In this document: piece by piece, positions 41,201-51,183 of the stretch
How the letters are laid out: each line of letters opens with the position of its first letter
Position numbering within the stretch: the stretch's first letter is position 1
DNA from: Billgrantia azerbaijanica
GTDB taxonomy: Bacteria; Pseudomonadota; Gammaproteobacteria; Pseudomonadales; Halomonadaceae
Reading direction: 5' to 3'
Assembly: GCA_004551485.1 (NCBI GenBank)
Contig: SBLD01000007.1
Span: forward strand, 88,633-152,632
Length of the DNA stretch: 64,000 nt
Program-made: the position numbers and the translations under genes
The notes under the pieces: generated by a model
Seen by the model: only the letters and a program-made list of their open reading frames with translations
What the model was told of the DNA's origin: nothing
Databases searched by the model: none

Positions 41201-43480
41201 ATGGAAAGCAAGACGCCGATGCTCGAGGTACTGCGCCGGGTCATCCAGGAGGTCAACGGGGCGCGCAACCTGGACGCGGCCCTGGCGACCATGGTGCGCC
41301 GCATCCGCAAGGCGATGCGCACCGATGTCTGCTCCTTCTACCTCTACGATGGCGACATCGAGGAGCTGGTGCTGATGGAGACCATCGGCCTGCACAGCCA
41401 GGCGGTGGGTCGCGTCAGCCTGCGCGTGGGCGAAGGCCTGGTGGGGTTCGTCGCCGAGCGTGAGGAGCCGCTCAACCTCGAAGACGCCACCGCTCACCCG
41501 CGCTTTCGCTACTTCGCCGCCACCGGCGAGGAGCGCTACTCGAGCTTCCTCGGGGTGCCGATCATCCATCAGCGCCGCATGCTTGGCGTGCTGGTGGTGC
41601 AGCAGGCCGAGAAGCGTCGCTACGACGAGGAGGACGAGGCTTTCCTCGTCACCATGGGTGCGCAGCTCGCCGGTGTGCTGGCCCACGCCCTGGCCACCGG
41701 CAGCCTGAGTCGCCCCAGCCTCAGCGGCGGGCAGGCGGTGTTCACCGGCGTGGCTGCCTCGCCCGGCATGGCCATCGGCGAGGCGGTGGTGATCGCCCCG
41801 CCGGCCGATCTCAACAGCGTGCCGGACCTCATTCCCACCGACGTCGAGTACGAAATCGCCCGCCTCAAGGAGGCCATCCAGCGGGTCCGCGAAGAGATCA
41901 GGGCGGCCGGCGAGCGCCTGGCCAACCGCATCTCCGCCCAGGAGCTGGCGCTCTTCGAGGTCTACCAGCAGATGCTCGGCGAGGCGGCCCTCTCCCAGGA
42001 GGTCGAGAAGCGCATTCGCGAGGGGCAGTGGGCACCGGGGGCGTTGGCCGACGTGGTGCGTCGCCACGTGCAGTATCTGGAGCGGGTCGACGACGACTAC
42101 CTGCGCGAGCGCGCCGCCGACGTGCGCGACCTGGGGCGGCGGGTGCTGGGGCACCTGCAGGAGGAGAACCACCAGGCGTCACAGACCTACCCGGAAAGCA
42201 CCATCCTGGTCGGCGACGAGATCAGCGCAGCCACCCTCGGCGAGGTGCCGCGCGAGCGCCTGGCGGGACTCGTCTCGGTGCGCGGCTCGAGCACCTCGCA
42301 CGTGGCCATCCTCGCCCGTGCCATGGGCATTCCCACGGTGCTCGGCATGGTCGACCTGCCGCTGCCGCGCCTCTCCGGCGCCCCGGTGGTGCTCGACGGC
42401 CACCGCGGCCGGCTCTTCGTGCGGCCCACCGACGAGCTCCGCAGCCACTACGCGAGCCTCATCGCCGAGGAGCAGGCGCTGGCCGAGGTGCTCGAGCACG
42501 AGCAGGACCTGCCCAGCGAGACGCCGGATGGCTACACCATGCCGCTGATGGTCAACACCGGCCTGGCCATCGACACCGTGGCCTCGCTCAAGAAGCGCGT
42601 CAGTGGCGTGGGCCTCTACCGCACCGAAGTGCCCTTCATGATCACCGAGCGCTTCCCCGGCGAGCAGGAGCAGACCCGCCTCTACCGCGATCAGTTGGAG
42701 AGCTTCGCGCCGCTGCCGGTAGTGATGCGTACCCTCGACATCGGGGGGGACAAGGACCTGCCGTACTTCCCCATCGAGGAGGCCAACCCCTTCCTCGGCT
42801 GGCGCGGCATCCGCGTCACCCTGGACCACCCGGAAGTGCTGATGGTGCAGCTGCGTGCCATGCTGCGTGCCTCCCAGGGGCTCGACAACCTGCACATCCT
42901 GCTGCCCATGGTCACCAACGTCGACGAGGTCGACGACGCCCTGCGGCTGCTCGACCGCGCCATCCGCGAGCTGGGCGAGGAGGGGACCACGGTGGTCCGA
43001 CCCAAGGTAGGCGTGATGCTCGAGGTGCCGGCCACCCTCTACCAGCTCGATGCCCTGGCCGAGCGCACCGACTTCTTCTCGGTGGGCAGCAACGACCTCA
43101 CCCAGTACCTGCTCGCCGTGGATCGCAACAACCCGCGCGTGGCCGACCTCTACGACGCCTGTCACCCGGCCGTGCTCAGCGCCTTGGCGCGGCTCGCCAA
43201 GGATGCCAAGCGGCTGGGCAAGCCGATTTCGGTGTGCGGCGAGCTGGCCGGTGACACCGCCGGGGCGCTGCTGCTGATGGGCATGGGCTTCGACGCCCTC
43301 TCCATGAACGCCCCGAGCCTGCCGCGGGTGCGGGCCGCCATCCGGCGCGTGTCGCTGGATGCGGCCCAAACGCTGGTACAGGAGACCCTGGCCTTGAACA
43401 CGCCGGGTGCCGTGCGCGGTCACCTGGTCACGCGGCTGAGCGAGTGGCAACTGGCCCATCTGCTGCCGCCCCGCGACTGA
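41201..43480 (+). CDS. ptsP: Phosphoenolpyruvate-protein phosphotransferase of the nitrogen PTS
   Basis: A 759-residue enzyme I-Ntr. An N-terminal GAF domain (about 15-160) senses nitrogen status, then the enzyme I domains follow with the phosphorylated His367 in RGSSTSHVAILAR and the PEP-binding SVGSNDLTQYLLAVDRNN near the C-terminus. It passes phosphate to NPr, which is not in this window. AGGCGGGAG precedes the start. Confidence 0.95.
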   Translation: MESKTPMLEVLRRVIQEVNGARNLDAALATMVRRIRKAMRTDVCSFYLYDGDIEELVLMETIGLHSQAVGRVSLRVGEGLVGFVAEREEPLNLEDATAHPRFRYFAATGEERYSSFLGVPIIHQRRMLGVLVVQQAEKRRYDEEDEAFLVTMGAQLAGVLAHALATGSLSRPSLSGGQAVFTGVAASPGMAIGEAVVIAPPADLNSVPDLIPTDVEYEIARLKEAIQRVREEIRAAGERLANRISAQELALFEVYQQMLGEAALSQEVEKRIREGQWAPGALADVVRRHVQYLERVDDDYLRERAADVRDLGRRVLGHLQEENHQASQTYPESTILVGDEISAATLGEVPRERLAGLVSVRGSSTSHVAILARAMGIPTVLGMVDLPLPRLSGAPVVLDGHRGRLFVRPTDELRSHYASLIAEEQALAEVLEHEQDLPSETPDGYTMPLMVNTGLAIDTVASLKKRVSGVGLYRTEVPFMITERFPGEQEQTRLYRDQLESFAPLPVVMRTLDIGGDKDLPYFPIEEANPFLGWRGIRVTLDHPEVLMVQLRAMLRASQGLDNLHILLPMVTNVDEVDDALRLLDRAIRELGEEGTTVVRPKVGVMLEVPATLYQLDALAERTDFFSVGSNDLTQYLLAVDRNNPRVADLYDACHPAVLSALARLAKDAKRLGKPISVCGELAGDTAGALLLMGMGFDALSMNAPSLPRVRAAIRRVSLDAAQTLVQETLALNTPGAVRGHLVTRLSEWQLAHLLPPRD

Positions 43481-43487
43481 GCCTGGT

Positions 43488-44264
43488 ATGTGCCTGATCG
43501 CCTTTGCCTTCGCTCCCGGTACGCGCGTGCCGCTGCGCCTGGCGGCCAACCGTGACGAGTTCCACGCGCGCCCCGCGGCGCCGCTGGCGAGCTGGACGGA
43601 CGCGCCGGACATCGTCGGAGGGCGCGACCTCGAGGCCGGCGGCACCTGGCTGGCCGTCCATCGCCGCGGGCGCGTTGCCGCCGTCACCAACGTGCGCGAT
43701 CCGGCGCTCAAGGTGCCGGCCGACGCGCCCAGCCGCGGGCGGCTGGTGCGCGATGCCCTGGAGTGCGACGACCTGTCGGCCTGGCTCGAGCGGCTGGCGG
43801 CGGGGGAGGGATGGCGCTACGCCGGTTTCAATCTGCTGGCCGGCGACGGCGAGCGGCTGTGGCACCTGCATCGAGGTCGCGGGCAACTGCTCCTCACACC
43901 GGTCGCCCCCGGCACCCACGGGCTCTCCAATGCCAGCCTCGACACTCCCTGGCCCAAGCTGATCCGCGTTCGGCAGGCCCTGCAGCATGCCCTGGCGCCG
44001 CCCCACTGGCCGGTGCGGATGCTCGAGGCGCTCGGCGACACCGCCATCGCCGACGACGCCCACCTGCCGGATACGGGCGTGGGGCTGGCGCTCGAGCGCC
44101 AGCTCTCTGCACCCTTCATCCTCGGCGAGCACTACGGCACCCGCGCCATGACCTGGCTGGAGTGGGATGCCGAGGCGCGCCGCGTCCACCTCGGCGAGCG
44201 CCGCTTCGGTCCCGAAGGCGTCTCCCTCGGAGAGAGCGAACTCAGCGTCGCGCTGCGGGCGTAG
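43488..44264 (+). CDS. TANGO2/NRDE-family protein
   Basis: A 258-residue protein with the family's N-terminal signature: MCLIAFAF, Cys2 at the start, then LAANRDEFHARP carrying NRDE. It resembles Ntn-hydrolase-like proteins of the TANGO2 family, linked to haem or metabolite handling in eukaryotes; the bacterial role is not settled. It starts seven bases after ptsP, so it is probably in the same operon. Confidence 0.85.
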   Translation: MCLIAFAFAPGTRVPLRLAANRDEFHARPAAPLASWTDAPDIVGGRDLEAGGTWLAVHRRGRVAAVTNVRDPALKVPADAPSRGRLVRDALECDDLSAWLERLAAGEGWRYAGFNLLAGDGERLWHLHRGRGQLLLTPVAPGTHGLSNASLDTPWPKLIRVRQALQHALAPPHWPVRMLEALGDTAIADDAHLPDTGVGLALERQLSAPFILGEHYGTRAMTWLEWDAEARRVHLGERRFGPEGVSLGESELSVALRA

Positions 44265-44580
44265 CCTGACGCCATCAGACGTCACCTTTGTAGGAGCTCG
44301 GTTCACCGAGCGAATGGCGCCGCAGGCGCCCGGCGGTTGCCACTCCGGCGGTTTCCGCCCTGGCAGCGCTGCGCGCTGCTTCGTCGAGGCGTCGAACCGG
44401 AGCTGAAGCGCCCTCCCACGGGATGGGGCACCGAAGGTAGGGACATCGGTTGTGGGAGGCTGCGGTTCGACGCTTCGACTCCGCCGGGCGAAGTCGCCCG
44501 GGCCGGCCTGAACCGTGCCATGACAGCTACCGGCTGGCCGCGTACACTCATGCCATCGTCGCTTTGGCACAGGGAAGGCT
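44265..44580. repeat. Gap with family 1 repeats (locus 6)
   Basis: A 316-base gap. A long copy runs 44290-44419 and carries the sub-block in reverse (CTTCGTCGAGGCGTCGAACC) inside its right arm. A second fragment at 44452-44506 carries the forward version (GGTTCGACGCTTCGAC) inside its left arm. Both orientations of the sub-block thus occur in one gap. Confidence 0.85.
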
Positions 44581-45963
44581 ATGCCCGCACTCCGCACGGA
44601 CCGCATCTGGTCACGTCTCGTCTGGCCGCTGCTCTGGCCGCTGCTGCTGGCCCAGCTGGCGCTGGTGCTGCTGGGCCTGGTGGTGGGCCTCTTCCTGTGG
44701 CTGGGTGGGGCGGGTGCCACCTCCTGGGCGGCATCCGGCTGGCTGTTGCTGGCGCTGCTCCTCGGCACCCTCTTCATCACCGCCGCTTTCCTGCTGCAGC
44801 TGCGCCATCGGCTGAGTGACTGTCACGCACGGATCGACAGCGGCCTGGAGCAGGTCGAGCAGCAGGTCTGCGAGCTCATGGCGCTGCTGCCGCCCTGGCT
44901 GCGGGAGGCGGAGCCCGCACCCAGCGCTGAACCGACCCTCGAGGCGAGGCTGGGGCACCTCAATGCGGCGCTGCTCGTCCTGCACTCACGCGCCCAGCAG
45001 CAGCCCTCCCTTCCACTGCTGCTGGGCTCGGCGGCGCGCCCGGGCATGCTGCTGCTGCGCGGGCGCATCGTGGCCGTCAATCGTGCCATGGAGCAGCTGC
45101 TGGGCGAGTCGGCCGAGGCGTTGCATGGCCAGGATCCCATGCCGCGCCTGCACTGCCTGGACGCGACGGAAGGCCAGCCGGAGCGAATGCAGGTGCTCGA
45201 TGGCCAGGGCGCCTGGCATCACTGTGAGGTGGAACGCCTGGCGTCGCGGGGCTATGAGCTGATGCTCTTCGCCGAGCCGCACGACCGTTCCCGGGAGTTC
45301 GATGAACTGCTCACGGCTCGCGAGCGGGCCCGCGAGGAGTCGCGGCTCAAGTCGCGTTACCTGGCGCTGCTGCAGCGGGAGCTCGTTCCGCTGCTGCACG
45401 ACCTCGGCCAGGAGCTGGAGAGCGCCTTGGGCCGCGTCGAGGAGCAGCGCCTGGCGGCCCTGCGCGAGCGCACAGCCGATGTCCGGCTGCTGCTCGATAG
45501 CCTGGTCGACGAGCAAAGCGAGCCGCTGCCGACCGAGAGCCCGGCGGAGGAGCGCGGCCCGGCGCTGCGCGTGCTGATCGTCGATGACGGCCCGGTCAAC
45601 CGCATGCTCGCTACTCAGGTGCTGGAACGGCAGGGAGTGGCGGTGGACAGCGTGGCCGGCGGCCACGAGGCGCTGGAACGCCGTCGACGTCACGCCTACG
45701 ACCTGGTCTTCATGGATATCTTCATGCCCGATATGGATGGCGTGGAAACGGCGCGCCACTGGCGCGAGCTCGAAAGCCTCGATCCGACCGGCGAGCGCAG
45801 CGTGCTCGTCGCCCTGACCGCCAACGCCTCGGAAAGCGACCGTCGGCGTTTCCAGGAAGCAGGCATGGACGACTACCTGGCCAAGCCCTACCGGCCCAGT
45901 GCACTGATCGCGATGCTGCGCCACTGGCGCCCGCATGCCTTCAAGGAACCCCTCTCGACATGA
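44581..45963 (+). CDS. Membrane-anchored receiver protein, degenerate hybrid kinase
   Basis: A 460-residue protein of BarA/GacS-like layout without a working kinase. Two N-terminal membrane helices (about 14-42 and 52-74) are followed by a coiled region, a PAS-like domain (about 150-230), and the linker ESRLKSRYLALLQRELVPLLHDL, which looks like a HisKA helix that has lost its phosphoacceptor His. No N, G1 or G2 ATPase boxes follow. The C-terminal receiver domain is intact (LIVDDGPVNRMLA, FMDIFMPDMDG, LTANAS, KPYRP). It may be a phosphate sink or scaffold. It overlaps the next gene by four bases. Confidence 0.8.
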   Translation: MPALRTDRIWSRLVWPLLWPLLLAQLALVLLGLVVGLFLWLGGAGATSWAASGWLLLALLLGTLFITAAFLLQLRHRLSDCHARIDSGLEQVEQQVCELMALLPPWLREAEPAPSAEPTLEARLGHLNAALLVLHSRAQQQPSLPLLLGSAARPGMLLLRGRIVAVNRAMEQLLGESAEALHGQDPMPRLHCLDATEGQPERMQVLDGQGAWHHCEVERLASRGYELMLFAEPHDRSREFDELLTARERAREESRLKSRYLALLQRELVPLLHDLGQELESALGRVEEQRLAALRERTADVRLLLDSLVDEQSEPLPTESPAEERGPALRVLIVDDGPVNRMLATQVLERQGVAVDSVAGGHEALERRRRHAYDLVFMDIFMPDMDGVETARHWRELESLDPTGERSVLVALTANASESDRRRFQEAGMDDYLAKPYRPSALIAMLRHWRPHAFKEPLST

Positions 45964-46754
45964 GTCTGTTCGTCACGCTTCTCGGCTACCTGGCCCTGGG
46001 CGCGACGGCCGGCACCATGGCCGGCCTGTTCGGCGTGGGCGGTGGATTGATCATCGTGCCGGCCCTGGTCTTCGCCTTCGGGCTGCAGGGAGTCGATGCC
46101 AGCATTGCCATGCACTTGGCGGTGGGCACGTCGCTGGCCACCATCGTGGTCACCGGGGCCTCCTCGGCGTGGGCCCACTTCCAGAAGGGCAGTATCCATC
46201 GTCCGTGGTTTCTCGCCCTGCTGCCGGGACTGATGCTGGGGGCGGTGGCCGGCGTCTTCGTCGCGGGCACCCTCTCCGGGGGGCTGCTCGGCACGCTGTT
46301 CGGCGTCTTCGTGCTGCTGGTAGCCGCCAGGATGGCCCTGGGGCTCGCCCCCAGGGCCGGCGCTCGCCAGCCGGGGCGTCTCGCCATGGGGGTGGCCGGA
46401 ACCGTGATCGGCGGTATCTCGGCGCTGTTCGGCATCGGCGGTGGTACCCTCACGGTTCCCTGGTTGTCGCGCTGCGGGGCCAGCATGACCCAGGCCGTCG
46501 GCACGTCGGCGGCCTGCGGGCTACCCATCGCGCTGTTCGGTGCCGCCACCTTCGTCATCGTGGGCTGGGGCCATGCGCTGCTGCCCGCCGGGGCCACCGG
46601 CTTCGTGATGTGGCCCGCCTTCCTCGGCATCGTGTTGGCCAGCGTTCCCTTTGCCCGTATCGGTGCGCGCCTGGCCCACGCCCTGCCGTCCCGGGTACTG
46701 CGCCTCGCCTTTGCCAGCCTGCTGGCCGTGGTGGGGCTGAGATTCCTGCTCTGA
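45960..46754 (+). CDS. TauE/SafE-family membrane permease
   Basis: A 264-residue inner-membrane protein with about eight helices and two copies of the family motif, [13 protein letters not shown] near the N-terminus and [13 protein letters not shown] in the second half. Family members export or import sulfonates and other small anions; the substrate is unknown. It is coupled to the preceding gene by ATGA and is seven bases before lgt. Confidence 0.88.
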   Translation: MSLFVTLLGYLALGATAGTMAGLFGVGGGLIIVPALVFAFGLQGVDASIAMHLAVGTSLATIVVTGASSAWAHFQKGSIHRPWFLALLPGLMLGAVAGVFVAGTLSGGLLGTLFGVFVLLVAARMALGLAPRAGARQPGRLAMGVAGTVIGGISALFGIGGGTLTVPWLSRCGASMTQAVGTSAACGLPIALFGAATFVIVGWGHALLPAGATGFVMWPAFLGIVLASVPFARIGARLAHALPSRVLRLAFASLLAVVGLRFLL

Positions 46755-46761
46755 GGTATCC

Positions 46762-47550
46762 ATGTTGACCTATCCCGATATCGATCCCGTGGCCATCTCG
46801 CTCGGTCCGTTCCAGGTGCACTGGTACGGCCTGATGTACGTGGTCGGTTTTGTCGCCGCCTGGTTCCTGGGGCGGCGGCGGGCCGCGCGCATCGACCTGA
46901 CCGCCGACGACGTGGGCGACATGCTCTTCTACGCCGCCCTCGGCGTCGTGCTGGGCGGACGCCTGGGCTATGCGCTCTTCTACGGCCTGGATCAGTGGCT
47001 CGCCGATCCGTTGTGGATCTTCCGCATCTGGGACGGCGGCATGAGCTTTCACGGCGGCCTGGCCGGCGTGCTGCTCGCCTCGCTGTGGTTCGCGCGCCGC
47101 AAGCGGCTGGCCTTCTTCACGCTCACCGACTTCGTCGCCCCGCTGGTGCCCATCGGCCTGGGCGCCGGGCGCATCGGCAATTTCATCAACCGCGAACTGC
47201 CGGGGCGGGTCACCGAGCTGCCCTGGGGCATGCCCTTTCCCGGCATGGGTCCGGAGCCGCGTCATCCCTCGTCGCTCTACGAGGCGATCCTGGAGGGAGC
47301 GATATTGTTTGCCGTGCTGTGGTGGGTCTCCGCCCGGCCGCGTCGGCGCGGCCTGGTTTCCGGCCTGTTCCTTACGCTCTACGGCGTCTTCCGCTTCGGC
47401 GTGGAGTTCGTGCGCCTGCCCGACGCCCACATTGGCTACCTGGCCTTCGGCTGGCTGACCATGGGCATGCTGCTGACCCTGCCGATGATCGCCGCCGGCG
47501 TTGCGCTGATCGCCTGGTCGCGCCGCCAGCCGGTGGATGCCAAGCTATGA
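46762..47550 (+). CDS. lgt: Prolipoprotein diacylglyceryl transferase
   Basis: A 262-residue inner-membrane enzyme that adds diacylglycerol to the lipobox Cys of prolipoproteins. The signature is [14 protein letters not shown], with the essential HWYG near residue 23 and SFHGG. Length and helix count are typical. In many gammaproteobacteria thyA follows directly; here two genes of a toxin-antitoxin pair lie between. Confidence 0.95.
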   Translation: MLTYPDIDPVAISLGPFQVHWYGLMYVVGFVAAWFLGRRRAARIDLTADDVGDMLFYAALGVVLGGRLGYALFYGLDQWLADPLWIFRIWDGGMSFHGGLAGVLLASLWFARRKRLAFFTLTDFVAPLVPIGLGAGRIGNFINRELPGRVTELPWGMPFPGMGPEPRHPSSLYEAILEGAILFAVLWWVSARPRRRGLVSGLFLTLYGVFRFGVEFVRLPDAHIGYLAFGWLTMGMLLTLPMIAAGVALIAWSRRQPVDAKL

Positions 47551-47572
47551 GCAGGCTAGTGGAAGGGGGGGG

Positions 47573-47878
47573 ATGTCAATGCGCTTGACGTCTGAGCAGG
47601 TTGATACCATCAAGCAGGCGACTGCCGAAGTGTTCGGGAACGAGGTGAGTGTCCGGCTGTTCGGCTCGCGGCTCGATGACGAGGCCAGAGGCGGGGATAT
47701 TGATCTGCTGGTGGAAAGCCCAAGCGTGATCGAACGCAAAATGGACAAGATGCTGACGCTGACCGCGCGCCTGCAAATTCGCCTCGGCGACCAGCCCATC
47801 GATATCTTGGTAGTGGACCCGGCCACGTCTCTGAATCCTGTCCATCGTCATGCCATGAAGACAGCGAAAATGCTATGA
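47573..47878 (+). CDS. mntA: MNT-domain nucleotidyltransferase antitoxin
   Basis: A 101-residue minimal nucleotidyltransferase with the active-site motif GSX9DXD (GSRLDDEARGGDIDL, residues 31-45). In characterised MntA-HepT pairs this protein adds AMP units to the HEPN toxin and so inactivates it. Base composition is lower in GC than the flanking lgt and thyA. Either ATG at 47573 or 47579 could be the start; GAAGGGGGGG precedes both. It overlaps the toxin gene by four bases. Confidence 0.86.
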   Translation: MSMRLTSEQVDTIKQATAEVFGNEVSVRLFGSRLDDEARGGDIDLLVESPSVIERKMDKMLTLTARLQIRLGDQPIDILVVDPATSLNPVHRHAMKTAKML

Positions 47879-48417
47879 AGAAAGACAGTCAGGCGCAGTT
47901 GCCCGTCGATCGGTTTCTCTGGACGCTTGATATCGTCAGACGTGAGGGCTACCACCTCCGCTACAGCTGGAACACCTTGTTCGAAAGCCACGATGCTTTG
48001 GACAGCGACTGGGTTGCCAGCCTCGATCAGTGTCCGGAAGATGCCATCAGGCTGGAAGCTTTCGTCTCCCGCTATGGTCGGATGCAGGACACCATCGCTG
48101 ACAAGCTGATCCCGCGTTGGCTACAGAGCCTGGCCGAGCATACCGGTAGCCAGATCGAGAACCTCAACCGGGCCGAGCGCCTGGGGGTATTGGAGAGCAC
48201 CGAAGCCTGGCTAGCGGCCCGAAAGCTCCGGAATCAGTTGATCCACGAGTACATGCAAGATCCGTCGGCCTTTGCTGATGCGCTGCAGGCGGCGAAGGCC
48301 GCTTCCCTGATGCTGATGGCGACCTACAATCGGGTGCGTGATTTCGCCGATACTCGCATGTCCCTCGAGGCAGAATTGCCCGAGGTATTGGCGTTGCCCG
48401 ATCAACAGCCCGGCTGA
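47875..48417 (+). CDS. hepT: HEPN-domain toxin (HepT-like)
   Basis: A 180-residue helical protein with the HEPN RNase motif RX4HXY: R119, H124, Y126 in RNQLIHEY. In known pairs the Tyr is AMPylated by the MNT partner. It is longer than many HepT proteins because of about 30 extra N-terminal residues and a short C-terminal tail. It ends 53 bases before thyA. Confidence 0.85.
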   Translation: MKKDSQAQLPVDRFLWTLDIVRREGYHLRYSWNTLFESHDALDSDWVASLDQCPEDAIRLEAFVSRYGRMQDTIADKLIPRWLQSLAEHTGSQIENLNRAERLGVLESTEAWLAARKLRNQLIHEYMQDPSAFADALQAAKAASLMLMATYNRVRDFADTRMSLEAELPEVLALPDQQPG

Positions 48418-48470
48418 TATCCGGTAGAATCTTGCGCCTATTCTCTAGCCTTGAGGCCACCGAGATCGCC

Positions 48471-49283
48471 ATGACGCTCCCCGCTCTCGAACAGCCCTAC
48501 CTGGATCTGATGCGCGACGTGCTGACGCGCGGCGTCGAGCGTACCGACCGCACCGGCGTGGGTACGCGCTCGCTGTTCGGCCACCAGATGCGCTTCGACC
48601 TGTCGCGCGGCTTTCCGCTGCTCACCACCAAGAAGCTGCACCTGCGCTCGATCATCCATGAGCTGCTGTGGTTCCTGCGCGGCGACACCAACATCGCCTA
48701 CCTGAAGGAGCACGGCGTGCGCATCTGGGACGAGTGGGCCGATGAGAACGGCGATCTCGGCCCCGTCTACGGTTACCAGTGGCGCAGCTGGCCCGACCCC
48801 CGGGGCGGCCACGTCGACCAGATCGCCCGGCTGCTCGAACAGATCCGCGAGACCCCCCAGTCGCGGCGGCTGATCGTCTCCGCCTGGAATCCCGCCCAGG
48901 TCGACGAGATGCAGCTGCCGCCGTGTCACTGCCTGTTCCAGTTCTACGTGGCGGAAGGGCGCCTCTCCTGCCAGCTCTACCAGCGCAGCGCCGACATCTT
49001 CCTCGGCGTGCCCTTCAACATCGCCAGCTACGCCCTGCTCACGCAGATGATCGCCCAGGTGACCGGTCTCGAGCCCGGTGACTTCGTCCACACCCTGGGC
49101 GACGCCCACCTCTACCTCAACCACCTGGAGCAGGCCCGGCTGCAGCTGGCGCGCACGCCCCTGGCGCCACCGCGCCTGCGGCTCAACCCCGAGGTGCATG
49201 ATCTGTTCGCCTTCCGCTTCGAAGACATCGCGATCGAAGGGTATGAAGCCCACCCCCACATCAAGGCGGAGGTCGCGGTATGA
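48471..49283 (+). CDS. thyA: Thymidylate synthase
   Basis: A 270-residue enzyme that methylates dUMP with methylene-THF. The active-site Cys is in [12 protein letters not shown], and [32 protein letters not shown] and HLYLNHLEQ are family motifs. ATG at 48471 gives the usual N-terminus; the open frame begins earlier without support. It overlaps folA by four bases, linking synthesis and recycling of the cofactor. Confidence 0.96.
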   Translation: MTLPALEQPYLDLMRDVLTRGVERTDRTGVGTRSLFGHQMRFDLSRGFPLLTTKKLHLRSIIHELLWFLRGDTNIAYLKEHGVRIWDEWADENGDLGPVYGYQWRSWPDPRGGHVDQIARLLEQIRETPQSRRLIVSAWNPAQVDEMQLPPCHCLFQFYVAEGRLSCQLYQRSADIFLGVPFNIASYALLTQMIAQVTGLEPGDFVHTLGDAHLYLNHLEQARLQLARTPLAPPRLRLNPEVHDLFAFRFEDIAIEGYEAHPHIKAEVAV

Positions 49284-49798
49284 ACGACGAGACCCTGATT
49301 CCCGTGGCCATGATCGCCGCCGTGGCACGCAACGGCGTCATCGGCGTCGAGGGCAATCTGCCCTGGTACCTGCCCGAGGACCTCAAGTTCTTCAAGCGCA
49401 TGACTCAAGGCAAGCCGCTGGTCATGGGCCGCAAGACCTTCGCCTCCATTGGCAAGCCGCTGCCGGGGCGGCTCAACATCGTCGTCACCCGTGACACCGG
49501 CTTCCACCACGACGGCGTGCGCGTCTGCCACGACCTGGCCGCCGCGCTGGCCCTGGCCGACCAGCAGGCGACCATCGACGCCAGTGAGGAGATCATGGTG
49601 ATGGGCGGTGGCGAGATCTACGCCCAGGCACTGCCCCACGCCAGCCGCCTCTACCTCACCGAGGTGGATATCGAGGTGGAAGGCGATGCCCGCTTCCCCT
49701 CGATCGACCCGGCCGAGTGGGAAGAGGTGCAGCGCGTGCCCGGCGAACCCGCCGAGGGGCAGCCCGCCTACAGTTTTGTCGCCTACCGGCGGCGCTAG
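49280..49798 (+). CDS. folA: Dihydrofolate reductase
   Basis: A 172-residue enzyme that regenerates tetrahydrofolate with NADPH. Motifs are [34 protein letters not shown] and [13 protein letters not shown]. The length is slightly above E. coli FolA owing to a short N-terminal extension (MNDETLIP). It is translationally coupled to thyA. Confidence 0.95.
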   Translation: MNDETLIPVAMIAAVARNGVIGVEGNLPWYLPEDLKFFKRMTQGKPLVMGRKTFASIGKPLPGRLNIVVTRDTGFHHDGVRVCHDLAAALALADQQATIDASEEIMVMGGGEIYAQALPHASRLYLTEVDIEVEGDARFPSIDPAEWEEVQRVPGEPAEGQPAYSFVAYRRR

Positions 49799-50130
49799 GT
49801 GTCACGCCCCGGCAGGCGTTTCCTGTGGGGGCCGGCTTTGCCGGGCGAAGGGAGCCCGGGCGCCCCAGGTCCTGGCAGCGCTGCGCGCTGCTTCGTCGAG
49901 GCGTCGAACCGGAGCTGAAGCTCTTTCCCACAATGGTTGTGCCAGTGTTGGTGGCGGGCCAGGGTGGGAGGACGGCTCTGCCGCGCGAAGGCGCCGAAAG
50001 GCGCCCCAGGTCGGTTGGCCCGCGACCAGTCGCCGTGCGACGACATTTGTCACCGCTCGCCATCTGGCACAGACTGGCATCAGATGGAACCGCCGCCTTG
50101 CCCGAGAGTGCCTGCCTGGAGGAAACCGGT
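49799..50130. repeat. folA-proQ gap with family 1 repeats (locus 7)
   Basis: A 332-base gap. One copy at 49824-49931 has the reverse sub-block in its right arm and a slightly decayed end (CTTTCCCAC). A single left arm lies at 49964-50010. Both point the same way as folA. The proQ ribosome-binding site is at 50118-50123. Confidence 0.82.
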
Positions 50131-51138
50131 TTGATCGAGGAACGTTCACACCGCCTGTTCAGTGCCCTGGAAAGCCGTACCGATGCCGCCTTGGAGGAAC
50201 TCGCCGCCTGTCGCGCGCAACTGCGCGAGCTCACGGCCAGGCTGCATGAACTCGAGGCCGTGAAGCTGGAGCTCACCGAGGAGAACCGCGAGCTCAGTGA
50301 ACAGAACCGCGAGCTCGAGGAGGACAATGGCCGCCTGCGCGAGCGCCTGCGGCGTGGCGAGCCGGCGCCGGCCTTTCCCGGAGCGGCACGGCGTGCCCAG
50401 GGGCTCTCGGCGCTGATCGGCCACCGCCCGCGCGAGGAGGCCCCCGCCGAGGAAGCCGCCACCCGGGAGCCCCCAAGCAAGCAGGGCAAGCAGGAGGTGC
50501 CGGTGCCTGCTTCGGCATCGGCCGAGCCGCCGGCCGCCACCGAAGGCGGCGAGCGGCAGGGCAGCCTGGCCATCGAGCAGGCACCGTCCCCCGAGGCGCT
50601 GCTCGCCCAGTGGTACCAGCGCTACCCGCAGACCTTCTTCAAGGGCCACACCCGCCCCCTGAAGGTGGGCATCCATCTCGACCTCGCCGCCCGTGAACCC
50701 TGGCCCGAGAAACTCGTGCGTCGTGCCCTGGCCGGCTACGTCAACCTGCCGCGCTACCTCAAGGGCGTGCGCGAGGGCGCCGAGCGCATCGGCCTCGACG
50801 GCAAACCACACGGGCAGGTCGATGCCGAGGCGGCCGAGCACGCCCACCGCAAGCTCGAGCGCCTGCGGGCCGAGCGCGCCAGGCGCGGTGACAAGGGGCA
50901 CCAGCCGGGGCGGGCCGCCCGCAAGCGTCGCACGGGCAGCGCCGAGAACCGCGACTCCCGGCGCCAGCCCAAGCCCGGCAACCGGGCACGGCCCGGTCGG
51001 GAAGCGACGGGTGCCGCCCCTTCCGAGCCCATCCCTTCCGGTCCCCAGCCGGACGACATGGCCACGCAGCGATCGCCCGAGGCGCGCATGGAAGCCAAGC
51101 TCTCGGCGCTCGTGGCCAAGCACAACCATCGCCGCTGA
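50131..51138 (+). CDS. proQ: ProQ/FinO-family RNA chaperone
   Basis: A 335-residue protein with a ProQ/FinO domain at about residues 150-240 (LLAQWYQRYPQTFFKG, VGIHLDL, YVNLPRYLKGV), a family that binds structured small RNAs and mRNA 3' ends. In front is a long coiled coil (residues 1-75, rich in Glu and Arg) and an acidic linker; behind is a highly basic tail. E. coli ProQ has its domain at the N-terminus, so this layout is different. I infer a TTG start at 50131 because GGAGGA lies seven bases upstream and no ATG or GTG fits. Confidence 0.8.
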   Translation: MIEERSHRLFSALESRTDAALEELAACRAQLRELTARLHELEAVKLELTEENRELSEQNRELEEDNGRLRERLRRGEPAPAFPGAARRAQGLSALIGHRPREEAPAEEAATREPPSKQGKQEVPVPASASAEPPAATEGGERQGSLAIEQAPSPEALLAQWYQRYPQTFFKGHTRPLKVGIHLDLAAREPWPEKLVRRALAGYVNLPRYLKGVREGAERIGLDGKPHGQVDAEAAEHAHRKLERLRAERARRGDKGHQPGRAARKRRTGSAENRDSRRQPKPGNRARPGREATGAAPSEPIPSGPQPDDMATQRSPEARMEAKLSALVAKHNHRR

Positions 51139-51183
51139 TTCGGTCTCCCGCCCTAGCTTTACCAGCTTGGGTAGCGGTCGGTT

